A DNA stretch of 64,000 bases from Venturia oleaginea (GCA_013176395.1 JABMLP010000006.1:744001-808000), one strand, 5' to 3'; counted from the stretch's first letter, positions 11,881 to 24,745 are shown. Notes: generated by a model from the sequence alone, not told the origin. Translations and numbers: made by a program.

Positions 11881-12395
11881 CATGAATTGTAAGGGTCTTA
11901 GAGCACTAGACGGTGATACTAGCGGTATTCAGATTTCTTTTCACTTTGGTGTTCATGGACTTGGAGCGCGGTTGTTGGATGGGAAGGATAGACATTAGAT
12001 TGCTTTGATGAAGCAGGCTGTAGAAGTATGAAGAAGTATTGTGATTATGAATACGACGGTCGTGGAAGTCTTGTGCGAATTGCAATGGATGCATAATAAT
12101 GATTGGCGTAGTGAGGTTCCGCAAAGCTACGCAGAAGCACCAGGCTACTCGATGGCATTGTTACAGTGCTTGGTGATACAACGAAGCGGATGCACACGAT
12201 TAGCAAGGACCTCGAAGTCTCGGGAGCGAGCGCGTGACCTCGGCTCCAACCTATCTAAAAGCGGGAAGTGGGTCCTCCAATAAGCCGTCTGTTAGCATGC
12301 AGCTTAACCCTACTCCTACTCTTCTTCTACACAACTCTCCGACTGAAGCCTCACCGTTGGAAACCATTCCCATCTCATCGCAAAATGTCTTGAAG
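11881..12395. other. Intergenic region between two transporter genes
   Basis: About 515 bp holding the MFS 3' end and the ABC transporter promoter. An open frame from 12234 is in frame with the ABC gene, so earlier starts (for example 12297) cannot be excluded. No other feature was seen. Confidence 0.5.
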
Positions 12396-15300
12396 ATGCT
12401 TTCCCGTAACCTTCAGCAAGTCGTGTCCGTAAGCAACACGGATAGCGACTTGGGTTCCCCCTCAACGCGCAAATGCCGTGATATCTGGGTAAGTTTGCCA
12501 TGACAAACATGATGCTATTTCCAATATTTCCTTCCTTTGCTGATGAAAAGACACTTAGGACTCACCGAATGCTCGCTTCTCGCCATGTGCCCTCCCGTAT
12601 CTTTCAGCAATTCCTGGAATCATCATCATCCTGATCGCCTTTTCACACCTTCTTCGCCTCTCACCGCTTTTCAAACGATTGCGCCCGAAATGGACGAAGC
12701 CATTCGTTGAGGAGTTTCCGATCCCAAAAGACGAACCTCAGTCACGCAAACATGGCTCACTCGTTTGGGCAGGGGCCCTGTTTCTGCTATCCGTGCTCGG
12801 AGTAGCGGCTCAGACTGTCAAGCTCAGATTCCCAGATATACGAATTCATGCCATCCTTCTTTTGCTGTCGTGGGCTGGCTGTCTGATCTTCATTTTGATC
12901 AAACGGCCGAACTCATGTCCGATTTCTTTGGTGGCGTTTTACATTTCTGTACTCGTCATCGAAGGCTCCAGCATCGACAATTGGGCAATGCCTCCTAGTT
13001 TGGAAAACTCGACCCATCATGCATCCCTAATCGCGGCCTTTGCGTCGGTATTGGTGATACTCGTAATGCCAATGCGACCATCCTCGCTTTCGACAGAATC
13101 AATCAGTAAAGCGGGCAGTATCCCGAGTCATGACCAACGAAGCCCCGAGGACAATCTACGACTGTGGCAATTTCTTTCTGTCTCTTGGATCGCGCCACTC
13201 ATCACGATTGGCAATAAACAGCAGGTCGAGGAAAGCAATGTGTGGCTTCTCGGTTATCAGTTTCAGCATCGACGACTCCATGAAGCGTTCCGTGTTCTTC
13301 GAGGAACTGTTACCCGGCGACTTTTAAGGGCCAATGGAATTGACGTGTCCATTTTGACGCTGACCGCTGTCATACAATTGTTTTGTGGTGAGTTCAACGA
13401 GATTAGAACTGATTTAAACCTCGTGAGGCTAACCATGACACAGAATTTGCTTCCCCATTACTACTGCAGCAACTATTAAAAGTCATGGAGAGTGAGTCTC
13501 GACGCAAGCAAGTTGCTATGATATATGCCTTGTTACTCTGGGCCGCTCGAGTAGTCTCTGCGCAGACTTCTATGCTCGCAATGTGGTATGGTAGACGCTG
13601 CTACGAAAGGAGTAGAGGAGAAATGATTATGATGGTTTACGATAAGGCGCTGTCTCGGAAGGCCGTCATTGGCTTAGACAAGAAAGAGATCACCGAGGCT
13701 TCAGAAACGAACACAAGCGCTAATGCTGCTGACGGGACAGCTGACACGCCCAAGAAGAACCGGTCTGCGATATTCAATCTGTTCAAAGAACTTCTCACAG
13801 GTCGATCGTCTGCGGGAACGAAAGTGGAGGGACCGGCTACTACGGGTAAAGTGCTAAACATCGTTCGAGGCGACATTTACGAGGTGTCTCAGCGATTCTA
13901 TGACTGGGAAACATTACTCAGGGCGCCTGCCGGCTTGATTTTTGCTATCGTTTTCATCTGGCGACTGATGGGGCCGTCGTCCTTTCTAGCCATTCTCGTA
14001 GTGTTCTCTGCCAACGTCATTACTGCGGGGCTTTCCAAGATACAAGCCAGCTGGAGACAGAGAAAGAAGAAAGCCACTGATGCTCGACTAAACGCTAATT
14101 CTCAGTACATCGAGGTTTTGCGGCATCTCAGATGGTACAGTTGGCAGGACAGCTGGCTCAAAAATGTAATGGCTGCGAGAAGACATGAGTTGGATATCAA
14201 ACTTGTTTTGCTGGCACTCAATATCACCATCTACTTCTTCAACGTCTTGGCCAGCACGCTATTTCCAGTAGTCGCGTTCGCAGCCTATACTGTTCTTGCT
14301 GGCAAACCGCTGCGCATCGACATCATCTTCCCTGCGATACAGCTGTTCAATGCGCTCCAATCAAGACTGCGAGAAATCCCCAGCCTTATCACAACGTTGG
14401 TCAATGCGTATGTTGCAATGAAACGTATCGAAGAGTTCATGGGTGAGACCGAGAAAGAGGAGGCGCTGGACACTGTTTCTACCGAGTCACAAACAGGATC
14501 TGACATCAAACTGGAAAACATTAGCTTTGCGTGGCCTGGATTGGAAGTTCCGGTATTACGAGATGTCAATTTGACTTGCGAGCCTGGTATGACAGTTGTC
14601 CACGGCAAGGTGGGGTCTGGGAAGACGGCACTTCTTCTCGCGTTTTTGGGCGAGCTGGACAAATATGGCGAGGCAGGAACCGCAGAAATTCCTAACGAAA
14701 AGATCAGCTACTGCGCGCAGACCCCTTGGCTTCAGAGCATGAGTATCCGCGAGAACATCCTGTTCTTTGGTCAATACGAGGAAGACAGATATCAAAAAGT
14801 ACTCGATGCTTGCGAACTTACAACTGATCTCGCCAACTTCAAAAGCGGTGATCAGTCTCTGATTGGGGAAAATGGTATCGGATTATCAGGTGGGCAGAAA
14901 GCTCGTTTAGCTCTCGCCAGGGCAGTCTACAGCAGGGCCAGGATTCTTCTTTTGGACGACCCTCTTTCGGCACTGGATCACAACACAGCAGAGAGTATTG
15001 TTCAGAAGCTCTTCTCGGGCCCTCTGGTACAAGACAGAATCGTTGTTCTCGTCACTCATCGCACCAATCTGGTCCGCCTTCTCAACGCGAAGTTCGTGGA
15101 AATTGCCGATGGTCTCGTTTCGGTCGATGACACACTCATGAATCAGAACGACTCTGGAACTTCATCAGAGCAACAATCCGATTCGGAGTCCACAAATGTT
15201 TCCGAGGGTGCTCAATCTCCAAAGGCAAAAGACAATGATGCAACTCCTGAAAAATGGACCGAAGAAGAGCAACGCAACTATGGTGGCATTCAACGCAAAG

Positions 15301-17157
15301 TCTGGTGGTCTTACTTCAAGGCTGGCAGACTATCGTGGTGGACTCTGCTGATCATCATGATTGCTACTATGAGGTTCTTTGGCGTGGCCCAACAATGGTT
15401 CTACAAAGCTTTAGGAGAAGCATACAGCAATGAGCAGATGAGTCTGTGGACACTCATTCAGCACGGTGGTAGCAAGCTGCAAGATGAGTGGAGCATGTCT
15501 TCCTCCCACGGAACGATGATGATGAACACGACATCTTTCCTCAATCCCATCGAGGATTTCCCATCGCCAAACGACAACGTTAAGCCATGGTTGTGGCTCC
15601 TATTTTTCATCGGTGTAGCCACAAGTGTTGCTCTCTTCTTGTACGGTATTGCTCAGCTTGCGGCCGCTTACTGTGCCTCTGTCACGCTCTTCAATAGAGC
15701 TATGATCCGAGTCACCCACGCGACTTTCCGATTTTACGATGTCACCCCAACAGGGCGTCTGATGAATCGCCTTACCTCCGACATTCAGGTTGTGGATACA
15801 GCCTTGCATTACTTTGGGCACATCATCTTCAGCGGCAGTTTCTGGATATCATCGTTCATCATTATCGCTTCAGTTACTCCGTTGTTCCTACTCTTCTCGC
15901 TGGTGCTAATGGCGATATTCATCTGGATCTTCTTTCAGTTCCTGCCAACCTCACAGAGTTTGAGAAGATTGGAGAAAGTGTCTTTGAGTCCACTGTTTGC
16001 CAATTTTGGTGAGCTTCTCCAGCCAGGTGGACTCACGACTGTGCGCTCGTTCCACGCGCAATCACTCTTCCAAGATCGCGTTATCGCTGTTCTGGATTCA
16101 TTCCAAGGATACGACCATTTCTATTGGAGTGTCCAGAACTGGCTTTCGTGGAGATATGAAAACATCTCGGCCATCTCAACCTTCGCTCTCACGGCGATAG
16201 CGCTTTCCATCGATCTATCACCAGGTCTTACGGCGTTTATGCTCATCAACGCCAACTTGTTCGTCACATCAACGCATACGCTCTGCCAAAGATATGGCAC
16301 GCTACAGATGGAGTTTGTGTCTGTCGAACGAGTCATTGAGTTGACGGAGGTCGAGCAAGAAGATCAAGGAAGCATCATGCCGCCAGCTAGTTGGCCAAAA
16401 TTCGGAGCAGACATTGAATTCGACAACGTGACTGTGCGATATGCGCCTCATTTTCCACCGAGCCTGAGTGATGTCAATCTCTCGATACCGGGAGGTTCCA
16501 CAACAGCCATTGTGGGCAGAACAGTAAGTCGCGCCTCTTTCTCCTTTCTCATCAACCAAAGCTAAAGCTGGAGCTAACAAAAAATAGGGCTCGGGAAAAT
16601 CAACGCTAGCATCAACGCTCCTCTCCATAACCCGTCCAGAAACAGGCTCCATCCATATCGACAACCAACCCCTAAAAGATATCGATGTCTCCACCCTCCG
16701 CAATCGTCTCACCTTCGTCCCTCAAGATCCCATTCTCTTCAGCGGTACGATCCGCCACAACCTCGATCCCATATCCCAATTCACAGACGACGAGTGTCTG
16801 ACCACCCTCCGCCAAGTGTGTAAAAACCAACCGCAATGGGACCTTTCCACTCTGGTCGAATCAGGCGGTTCGAACATCTCGCAAGGACAGAGACAATTGA
16901 TTGGTATTGCGCGGGCGGTATTGAGAAGGTCGAGTGTAGTTATTTTGGACGAGGCGACGGCGAGCATTGATGCTGAGACGGCGAGGGAGGTACAGGCCGT
17001 GCTTAGGGAGGAATTGAAGGGCGCGACGGTGGTGGTTATTGCGCATAGGGTTGAGGCAGTTAGAGATGCGGAGTATTTTGTTGAGTTGGACGCAGGACGG
17101 GTTGCTAGGCAGGGGAGGGTTAACGAGATGGGGTTGGATATCGGTGGTAGTAAGTAG
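12396..17157 (+). CDS. ABC-C (MRP-type) full-size ABC transporter
   Basis: ATP-driven exporter of conjugates or metabolites. Exons 12396-12488, 12559-13387, 13444-16523 and 16588-17157 (introns 70, 56 and 64 bp) give about 1,523 aa. An N-terminal hydrophobic domain precedes the first transmembrane domain. NBD1 has Walker A GKVGSGKT near residue 695, signature LSGGQ near 788 and Walker B ILLLDDPLSALD near 808. The second transmembrane domain covers roughly residues 950-1280. NBD2 has Walker A GRTGSGKST, split across the last intron, a degenerate signature NISQGQ and Walker B VVILDEATASID. The two differing signatures and the insert between NBD1 and TMD2 are usual for ABC-C proteins. The start is the least sure part; an in-frame ATG at 12297 would add 33 residues. 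It shares orientation with the upstream MFS gene. Confidence 0.92.
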
Positions 17158-17439
17158 AGTGCGTGATGTTGGTATTAGGGGTTGGATAGAAAGAATTGAA
17201 AAGGCGTAATGGTCGCGAGTAAGTTGACATGGACTAAAGTACAAAAGGTGGGAAAAGGTCAAAAGATGCTTTTCTGTGGCTTGACCGGTGCTCTCATGGT
17301 CAAGCGTCGAGGTGATCAGAGAGGGGCCATCATCACGCTGTTGTAGAAGAGGCGTGGGGAACCGCAACTCAGATATAACGAAAAAGAGAAGAATTCACAG
17401 GCAGTAGTGAATCAGTATGATGGTCTCAAGCCTGGGCCT

Positions 17440-17676
17440 CTAGCCAGAACACTGCTTCCCCCATCTCTCCCCCGCCAGCTCTGCTTTTGCTTCGGTTTTA
17501 AACTCGGCCAATTGCCCGTCTGCAACGTGCTTCAACTTGCGGAAGTAGTGGAAGCCGTAGAACTTTTCGATGACTTCTTCGATGGTCGGTGCTCTGAGAA
17601 GGTTCTGTTCGAGGTCTTCGAAGGCTATTTGCATCCAGTCCAGGTCTTTGTCGGTGAGATCGGTCGTTCTAATCAT
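17440..17676 (-). CDS. Small conserved-looking hypothetical protein, 78 aa
   Basis: A compact minus-strand frame starting MIRTTDLTDKDLDWMQIAFE and continuing through EDLEQNLLRAPTIEEVIEKF and YGFHYFRKLKHVADGQLAEF. It looks mostly helical and charged, with no signal peptide or membrane segment. The composition is that of a real small protein, but I do not recognise its family. The start at 17676 was chosen because upstream in-frame residues (from 17775) are low-complexity Ser/His runs. It is convergent with the ABC transporter, 282 bp away. Function unknown. Confidence 0.6.
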   Translation of the reverse strand: MIRTTDLTDKDLDWMQIAFEDLEQNLLRAPTIEEVIEKFYGFHYFRKLKHVADGQLAEFKTEAKAELAGERWGKQCSG

Positions 17677-18958
17677 TGTCGCTGGTGAGCTGTTTGTCGT
17701 CGAGAGGCGTCGAGTGTGTGATAACGATAATGAGATGGAGTGGTAACTTTCTCCAGCTTCGAGACGTGTATCCAAGCGTAGAGCAAGGCGAGATGGGAGC
17801 GTATAATGTCGGGGCTGGCTAGGAGTGAATGATGAGCAGACGGAAGCTGACCATGTGTGACATTATACGACTCTGTTGAGATGTCGTAGACTTGGCTAAA
17901 GCAGCCTCTGCCACACCACATCATCTTCCTTCAATACCAACGAGTCTTAACTTGAGGGGATGGTGGGAGCAACAAAGGAATGCCCAGAAGATACTTCCGC
18001 TCGGAAGCCTCGCCGTAGCGGCGCCTGGCGATAGGTTCGTCAGCTGTTATTGGATGTCGACCGTAGCAAGCTCCGGTTCTCACCCAATACGACGGGGTTG
18101 AATCGTCGAAATCCTTGAGCCAAGCGAGCGTTTCCCACAAGCGGATACTGATTCGCTAGGCTATGGTCGAAACTCGTATGCAGCTCTTGCAGCTCAACGA
18201 TGAGTGTGGGCATCTAGAGTATCCAACTGCTCTGCCATCCGGTTCATTGATCATGTGCCCGTACGGAGGGAGGCTTTATCGGATCCTGACGGCAACGGGA
18301 AACGGACCTCGACGCGAGCATCAGCTCCTTGTCTACTGCATTTTTGTCTTCCTAAACCGTCTTTGACATGGTCGTTGGGGTTGACCGGTTGGCTCCCAAT
18401 ATTGGCGAAGGAAGGAAGAGAGGCAGATCATGGCGGACCAGCATCAGATGCATATTCGCATCGATTGTGATATCGACAACGTGAAGGTTCGAAATGTTCA
18501 GCTTGTCGAGGGTCATCTCATGTTCGGAGGTTGCAGACATGTATCGGACATGTTGTGGTCTCCCACGCCGCGGGAATAGAAACATATATTTCTTTTCATA
18601 GTGAGAGGCAAGGATCGGGAGGTTTTGTGTTGGTGGATATAGAGTTCGTGTTGACGACCAGCCAGGACCGGGGTAACAATTTGACAGCGAGATTGACACT
18701 ACACGTCGCCATCAAGGACCAGACAACAAATGTATATCCTCTCTTCATTGTATAGTAACCATCTTAGCCTTGTGAAACTTAGCTCTCCACCTAGATCCAT
18801 AATCGCTCGTCCTGAGGACCACCACCACCAGGCGAACCGAGGAACAACGACATTACATGTTTGCCGTTTGGCCAACTGACATTGACGAGCAAGAAAGGCC
18901 AGAGACTCCAGCCACGCTTTTCTCCTCTTTCACGCTTCCTCACAGCGTCTCTCTCGTC
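17677..18958. other. Gene-free intergenic region
   Basis: About 1.3 kb with only short, unconvincing open frames on both strands. I looked for tRNA-like T-loop sequences near 18.2 kb and found none that fold into a credible cloverleaf. The last 150 bp is probably the 5' UTR of the next gene. Confidence 0.45.
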
Positions 18959-20162
18959 ATGTCCTCCCCGCCTCTGACGCCGGGACACCGCCGACAATCT
19001 TCAAATTTCAGCAACAGCTCAAGGCGACTCTCGCAATCGCAATCATATTCAAGACGCTCGTCGGCCGCATACTCGCCCGTACATTCAAGATTAGGATCGA
19101 GTCATGGCGGAGGAGAGAGTCTGGCGACCGAGTTTGCGGAGCTGGGAGATGGTGGAGGCATGGGGAGCTTGGCTGACGAGCTTGGTGGTTGGAGCGGTGA
19201 CGAGGAAGAGGAGGACATAGAAGAAGATTTCGATGGTGAAGGGGAGGAGCACACCAACGGGACGCTCGAAGGGGGACGTGACAGTGGCATAGATGTGGGT
19301 TCGTCGCCATCTACACTGAAGCATTTGAGTCCCGCGTCAGCAACGACGAAAAAAGGACATAGAAGACTCAATTCCGTGTATGATGGGAGTGAATATGGAT
19401 CCGACTCGGATTTAGAAGAGACGGAGCTGGTATCGGCAACCTTAGAGGCAAGGATGGCCTCGATAGAGGCTATGGCGCGACGAGGACTGGAGGAGAATGG
19501 CACAGAGGGCGACAAAGTGGTCGCAAGAGTCACAGAAGCTTTGAGGGACTTGGGATGGCAAAGCGGTATTGAGACAGGAAGTACGAGGTATGTCATATAT
19601 CCTTGGGCAGTCCCACGGCCTGTTACTGACAAACAGCTCCAGACTATCGACGTCCTGCAATGCGCTTTCAACCTATCTAAAAAATCAATCTCGCTCCATG
19701 ACTACTCTTACACAACACATCTTCTCACCATTATCACTCGCCTCACTCCCTCTCGAGCTCCTTGAAGAATTGATACCGGAGATCGACTCCACATTACCTT
19801 TATTATCATCCATCCTCCCCTCGACAGCGCCACTATACTCGTTACACGCCCTGCACGCATCCACGGTCGACCTCATATCCGCTCTGGACTATATGAAAGA
19901 CACTCTACAAGTGAATCAACAATCAACGAACCAGGCAGCACGAATGCTCCGCGCAGCAAAAGATGCGGTAAGAAGCTGGAGGAAAGAGATGGACTCGCGG
20001 GATGACTCGGTGAGATGGATAGAGCAAGGATGTTGGGACCAGCGATTGCGACAACGCGATGCGCAGAGTGTCTGCGACGACGTGCTGAAGGGTTTCGAGG
20101 AACATTGTGACGAGTGGAGGGCTCGGCTGAGTGAAGGTCTGGAGCTGGAGGCTGTGGCGTAA
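18959..20162 (+). CDS. Hypothetical protein with Ser-rich N terminus and helical C terminus
   Basis: Two exons, 18959-19587 and 19637-20162, with a 49 bp intron, give 384 aa. The N-terminal 60 residues are Ser/Arg-rich (MSSPPLTPGHRRQSSNFSNS), followed by LATEFAELGDGGGMGSLADE, an acidic EEEEDIEEDF tract and a GRDSGIDVGSSPS motif that resembles phosphorylation-rich scaffold proteins. The C-terminal half is helical with heptad-like Leu spacing and ends in a WRARLSEGLELEAVA segment. No signal peptide or membrane helix. An ATG at 18857 would extend the N terminus by 34 residues, but the Ser-rich start at 18959 is more usual. I do not recognise a named family; a cytoskeletal or spindle-pole type scaffold is possible but only a guess. 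Confidence 0.7.
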
Positions 20163-20617
20163 GGAACAAGCATCATGAGCTCCTCGACCAGACTTCCCGG
20201 CATTAGACATGGCGATATGCCATGACGTGAGGAAGAAAAGAGCAAGGATACATTGCTCAAAGTGGCGTTTTTCTAAGCGTGTGGACGCTTGGAAAGGGAG
20301 CAGCCGCATGAAAGAGGTGCATGCGGGATGAATAATGGAGTTTTATGCTTGTGCTGATTTCGTTTCATTTATGCTTGAAGATGTGCGATTCATACCCTGT
20401 TATGGGACCGGCATTAGATACCAGGCTGGCGTTATGGGTGGCACAGGTCTTTCGCATTAGATCTTAGAAGATCTTTCAGAAGAAGGATCAGGCGGTGTGA
20501 TATTCTTTCCTCATTGGACAGCCTATCTTTGCTGTGCTGTATATCGCTAAAGCGTGTATGTACAGGAGTAGATCATCACAGTTTAAAAGTCCTTTACAGT
20601 TCACCGACTCGGTCGCT
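20163..20617. other. Gene-free intergenic region
   Basis: About 450 bp after the stop codon at 20162. Only short antisense frames are visible, and no repeat or RNA gene was recognised. It probably carries the 3' ends of two convergent genes. Confidence 0.4.
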
Positions 20618-21652
20618 CTAAATATCCTGCGCGCTCAAATCATTAGTCTTCCTCCTCCAAATCCGTCTTTCCCTCCTAAACTCCTTATTCGATCCCTCCT
20701 CGTTCGAGTCTTCGACCTTCTTCCATTCGTCGTCCGATTCCTTCGCCTCACACTTCCAAATAAATCGTGACTCCACCATTGGCCAGAGGCTAGATGAATA
20801 CATCCATCCTTGAAGTGAGCCGTGCATGGTTATACACGCGGAGATGGTGATGGTTTGTTGGAAGTGCGTTCCTTGGATGGGAGATGAGTATGTTACGTTG
20901 ACGTTTTGATTTGTCCGTAAAATCCTCTTATTCAGTTTTGGTGCTTCAATTGAATCCCTTTCTCATGTCTGGATCCTCCTGAGATAAGGAAGCCAGGGCT
21001 GGAGCAGGGGCATTGTTGGTGTTTTAATCGGCGGCGATGGGGAAAATGGTTGAGAAGAGGAGGGCATCGATGAAGGTTATGGTCGAAGAGATGGTTTTGC
21101 GGATGGAGTGGACGGAGGCGAGGTATGTTGGCTTGGTCCCCGTTGCAATCGGTGATTGATCTGCGCGTGCGTCTTTGCCTTCTACGTCGTCCTCGTGCTC
21201 TGTTTCGTGCTCTGTTTCTTTGGTCTTTTCCTCCCGTACTTTTATCTCCTTCGTCGTCTTTCTCTTTGTCTCCTTCCTCTTCGAAGCCACACGAGATAGA
21301 TCCCAACAATGTTTGAGTCGGCATCCCACCTTCTTCACGCTCACTACCCTCTCCTTCGTCTATGCCGAACACTGGAAGTGCCTTTCAGTTGTTCCTGGAC
21401 CTGCCGACTTTGTCGTGTGAAGACGGGCTCCATACAACGCGCAATACGCTCTTGGTCCGCTTTTATTTCCTCGAGCCTCGAAGCATGCTTTCGCTTCATC
21501 TCCTCGTAAGACATTCTCAAATCTTCTTGAAGTTGTGGCATTTCGGCATCAAGGCGCGCTTGTGTTTGTTCGAGGGTAGAATCCATGTTGGCGTTCGATG
21601 TTGACATCAACTCCGCGATCTCTGAGAAATTTCTAACTTTAATTTTTACCAT
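20618..21652 (-). CDS. Hypothetical coiled-coil protein region, reading frame broken or unresolved introns
   Basis: The minus strand starts at 21652 with a clear coiled-coil segment (EQTQARLDAEMPQLQEDLRM, then EEMKRKHASRLEEIKADQER). After about 100 codons the frame stops near 21345. A charged E/K/D-rich segment and then a hydrophobic C terminus (TITFIDALLFSTIFPIAAD) follow in other frames. A last open block (20618-20920) ending SDDEWKKVEDSNEEG and RRERRIWRRKTNDLSAQDI also looks coding. A 41 bp intron near 21365-21405 would connect two of the frames, but I cannot build one confident model. Either several introns or indels are involved, or two genes. No family recognised. Confidence 0.35.
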
Positions 21653-22512
21653 GTGTAATGTTTGTTGTTGATTGTAGCTGGTTATGGTTGGGAGGAAAGG
21701 TTCAATAATAAGTATTACGTCTCAATCAAAGCGAATGTTGACGTTGCGATCCAAGCGATGAGCTGCCCATTTCAAAGTTTTCACTTTTTCGAACCACAAT
21801 GTGCTCGCTCGGATATCTGGTTCTTTCGACTTTCACGATTTTCTATTCCATTTCTGACTTCAATATCATCATCACGATCACCTCGATGCAGGATTTTCCA
21901 CATAAGTCTATGCTATTCTTCTCAAAGCCGAGATCAACTATATAGTCTTCAACTCAAACCGATGTTAATAAATTTATGGCGATTTAATTACAGCAAGATC
22001 GCCAGAACATGATAGACATCAATTCTGACTTGATGAGCCTTACTCCAAGTACTATCGTTGATCCCAACTAAGTCGTAAGGAATTCCACGCTATACTTGAC
22101 CAAGAACAGAATTGACAGTGTACGGAAAGGGCCGGTAGAGATACATACATGGAGCCGAATATTATCCTACTTCATCGAACAAGTCGATGCTTTGTTCTAT
22201 ATTGCTGCAAGTTACTCTACTTTCCCTCCTGATCGCTTCGTTGTCCATCTTTATTTTGACATGTAAGTTCTCAGGTCTTCTGGCGATTACATATCTGCCT
22301 CCACCTTTCAAAAAGGCGAGGTTCTCCCTGACTTGAAAAACTAGCTGTTGAAGGCTGTATTGGATAACTGATTTAGATGGTAGTTCTCTTGTCTCTATCA
22401 TGGCCTGGAATATTTGATCTGGTGATGTCGTAAGACTCTTGAAAATTGATTTTTCAGCACGGTGCAAGATATTATGAATTTTCACTCCTATCCACGCCCA
22501 TGGCTCCATTTG

Positions 22513-22538
22513 TGATTGATTGATTGATTGATTGATTT
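22513..22538. repeat. GATT tetranucleotide microsatellite
   Basis: About six consecutive GATT units. It lies in gene-free sequence and has no obvious role. Confidence 0.9.
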
Positions 22539-23131
22539 TATCCTACTCGGTTGCAGCCGCTTAATCAGGCAGCTATGTCCGGTTAGGAGGACTTCATCAG
22601 ACAGCCGACACGTGATAGATTATATAATCCACCGCGCCCCACTTCGCCCCGTTCACTGAAACAAGACCAGCTGTCCCCTCCGTCCTCCCTCTTTTCCCTT
22701 AACCAGTATCTCCAAATGCCCGCTGGCTCTTGTAGATACTGGTTATTCTGCTAGTATATCTGTGCTATGTAGACTCAAGAGGCAATGCCTCGTGTTTCGC
22801 TATCCTTCTACCTACAGTCTCCCTCTAATGCTCAGCTTTGTCTATCTGTTTCGCCTTATCCCTCAAGGCCAATGGGTTCCCTAAGTATGTTTCTGCTTGT
22901 GAAAGTTGCCTTACACCAGATTCCTATGCGGCAGTGTATTTGGTTGTATGATACTGGAGACAATAGTAACCATCGTATTCGTGATTTCGCTGCTTGGGTG
23001 TGATACTCCGGGTATGCCCGTAGACGAGACTGTCTGGTAGCTGCCGTATTGTATGGCGCCAATCGTGCTATAGACCTGCCGTCTTATAGTCGGAGCCTAC
23101 CTGCTGCTAGTCGCTCTCCCTACTTGCTATA

Positions 23132-23331
23132 TCGCGCTCCTACTCTTGCCAATGCCATAACTGGGACGCAACAGTCTGGGGAGAGGCTCAAGGCTACGTC
23201 TGCTGGCTTGTAGGGAGGGGATTTGCCGCCAATGAGCTCCTTCTATACGTCTTTACTGCTTACTGTGTCGCGCACCTACTCTTGCCAATGCCAAAACTGG
23301 GACGCAACAGTTTGGGGAGAGGCTCAAGGCT
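23132..23331. repeat. Pair of 64 bp direct repeats, 136 bp apart start to start
   Basis: Copy 1 is 23132-23195 and copy 2 is 23268-23331. Both contain ACTCTTGCCAATGCC, CTGGGACGCAACAG and GGGGAGAGGCTCAAGGC, with only a few differences. The spacing sequence is unrelated to the repeats. They may be remnants of a decayed mobile element. Confidence 0.75.
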
Positions 23332-24085
23332 CTGGGCAACAGCTTGTAGCAGAACGGTTTGCCAAGATGTTGGGAGAGGTTGTCTAGTCGTTGCAGTGGT
23401 GTGTGGTGCCGATTATTGCACACGGGGCGTCTGGTGTGAGTTGTGTTGAAGGTATTGCCGTTCTAGCGGTGACTCGTCGACTCGGAGCGTTGCAGTGTCA
23501 TCTGGGGTGATGGACTAGCCGGGAGATAATGACTAGATGGTTGCTGTTGTCTTTGGTGGACGCATCGTTCGTGTAGCTTGCTCATGTATTCGTCTGCTTG
23601 CTCTGCCGTGGCCGCGACGGCGACTCTAGAGGTATCTCATCGACGCTGAGGGACGCGCGATGGCCTCTAGAGGCCGGAGCGGCCACTGGCAGAGGTGTTT
23701 TGATGATCTTTAGATGATACTTCTGTAAATTCCAAAAATTGAGTTCTCGCTGTGTGTGCTGTTTTTTCCGGCTCCATTTGCGAGACGGGGAGATGAAAAG
23801 GGAATGGAATTGGATGATGTCATGTGATGCCTTGTTGATGAGACTAAGGACGTTAGTTTGCTTGTGGAAGGTCCGAATATGGTTTTGGAAGTCAGCAGCT
23901 GAGGCGGCCCAATCAGCTTCATTCTTGATGAGATGCAGTATAAATCATTCGCAGACTTGGTCGTGGGGTTCGGTGGATATAGATGGAACGTTCAACTGTC
24001 GGCTGTGAAAACGTTCAAATTGATAATTTGCTTGTTGAAAGCTTGCCTCCGAATTCCGCTTCTTCCCAATTCATTCTCCAATACG

Positions 24086-24132
24086 ATAGATCGATGTCTA
24101 AGAAAAGTACTTTTTCTAAGATATCGATCTAT
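24086..24132. repeat. Imperfect inverted repeat (hairpin) with AGATCGAT arms
   Basis: The left arm ATAGATCGATGTCTAAGAAA and the right arm, ending AGATATCGATCTAT, are near-perfect reverse complements with almost no loop. The surroundings are strongly AT-rich. The AGATCGAT core also occurs in the long introns of the dynamin-like gene, but the flanks do not match, so a relation is unproven. Confidence 0.7.
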
Positions 24133-24745
24133 TTCTCTAATAACTATTTTGTATAAGTTAAACAAAAAGATAGCTCTAGATCTTAGCTATCTAGGGATAT
24201 AGAAATTATGAAAAGAGAGACGCCTATCGCCCTCCCGCTATCTTTTACTCACTTCCATAATATTAATACCTACAGCGGCTCATCCCGAAAAATACATGGG
24301 AGGCGAAGTTTCCCTCCGTAGTCAGTCTCGTCAAAAGTTGTTGGAAGATGATATCCAACCAATCTCAGTTGTTTTGCTGTCGTTGACGTTGAAGCCACCG
24401 GCTATGTGATATGCAAGGCGTTCATGCAAAGCTCATCGTATCAGCATGCGAGGCGGCGAATATGGGCGCAGGTCATGCCGATCATCGGAAGAGACTGCAT
24501 AGTATTCCGACGGAACGGTAGGACAATGTACTGCAAGGAAGATCTTTCAAGGCGTCAGAGTACGTATGGAGGAGAAGGTATCTAGACGATAAGATAGACT
24601 AAAACGCTAAAATGCTATGCTTCAATGGGACAATCCTATGTGCTTGCGCTGCAAGTGGTATCTAAGGCCGTTACAATATGCAGAAGGAAACCCAAACATT
24701 CAAAACTCCCATCATGATGCCCAATCAAATACAAAATTGCCATTT

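Larger units (their letters stand above)
21653..24745. other. Gene-poor 3.1 kb region with degenerate repeats
   Basis: No convincing gene. An open frame at 22162-22509 (minus) has mixed composition but no recognised motif. The region holds a GATT microsatellite (22513-22538), two direct repeats near 23.1 and 23.3 kb, and an AT-rich hairpin near 24.1 kb. The sequence from 22.7 to 23.7 kb looks like an old decayed mobile element, but no terminal repeat was found. Confidence 0.5.

Noticed and set aside
18160..18270. Possible tRNA with an intron
   Set aside because: A GGTTCATT-like T-loop was seen, but acceptor and D stems do not pair.
22162..22509. Minus-strand 115-codon frame
   Set aside because: No motif, AT-rich decayed neighbourhood and no splice context; could be chance.
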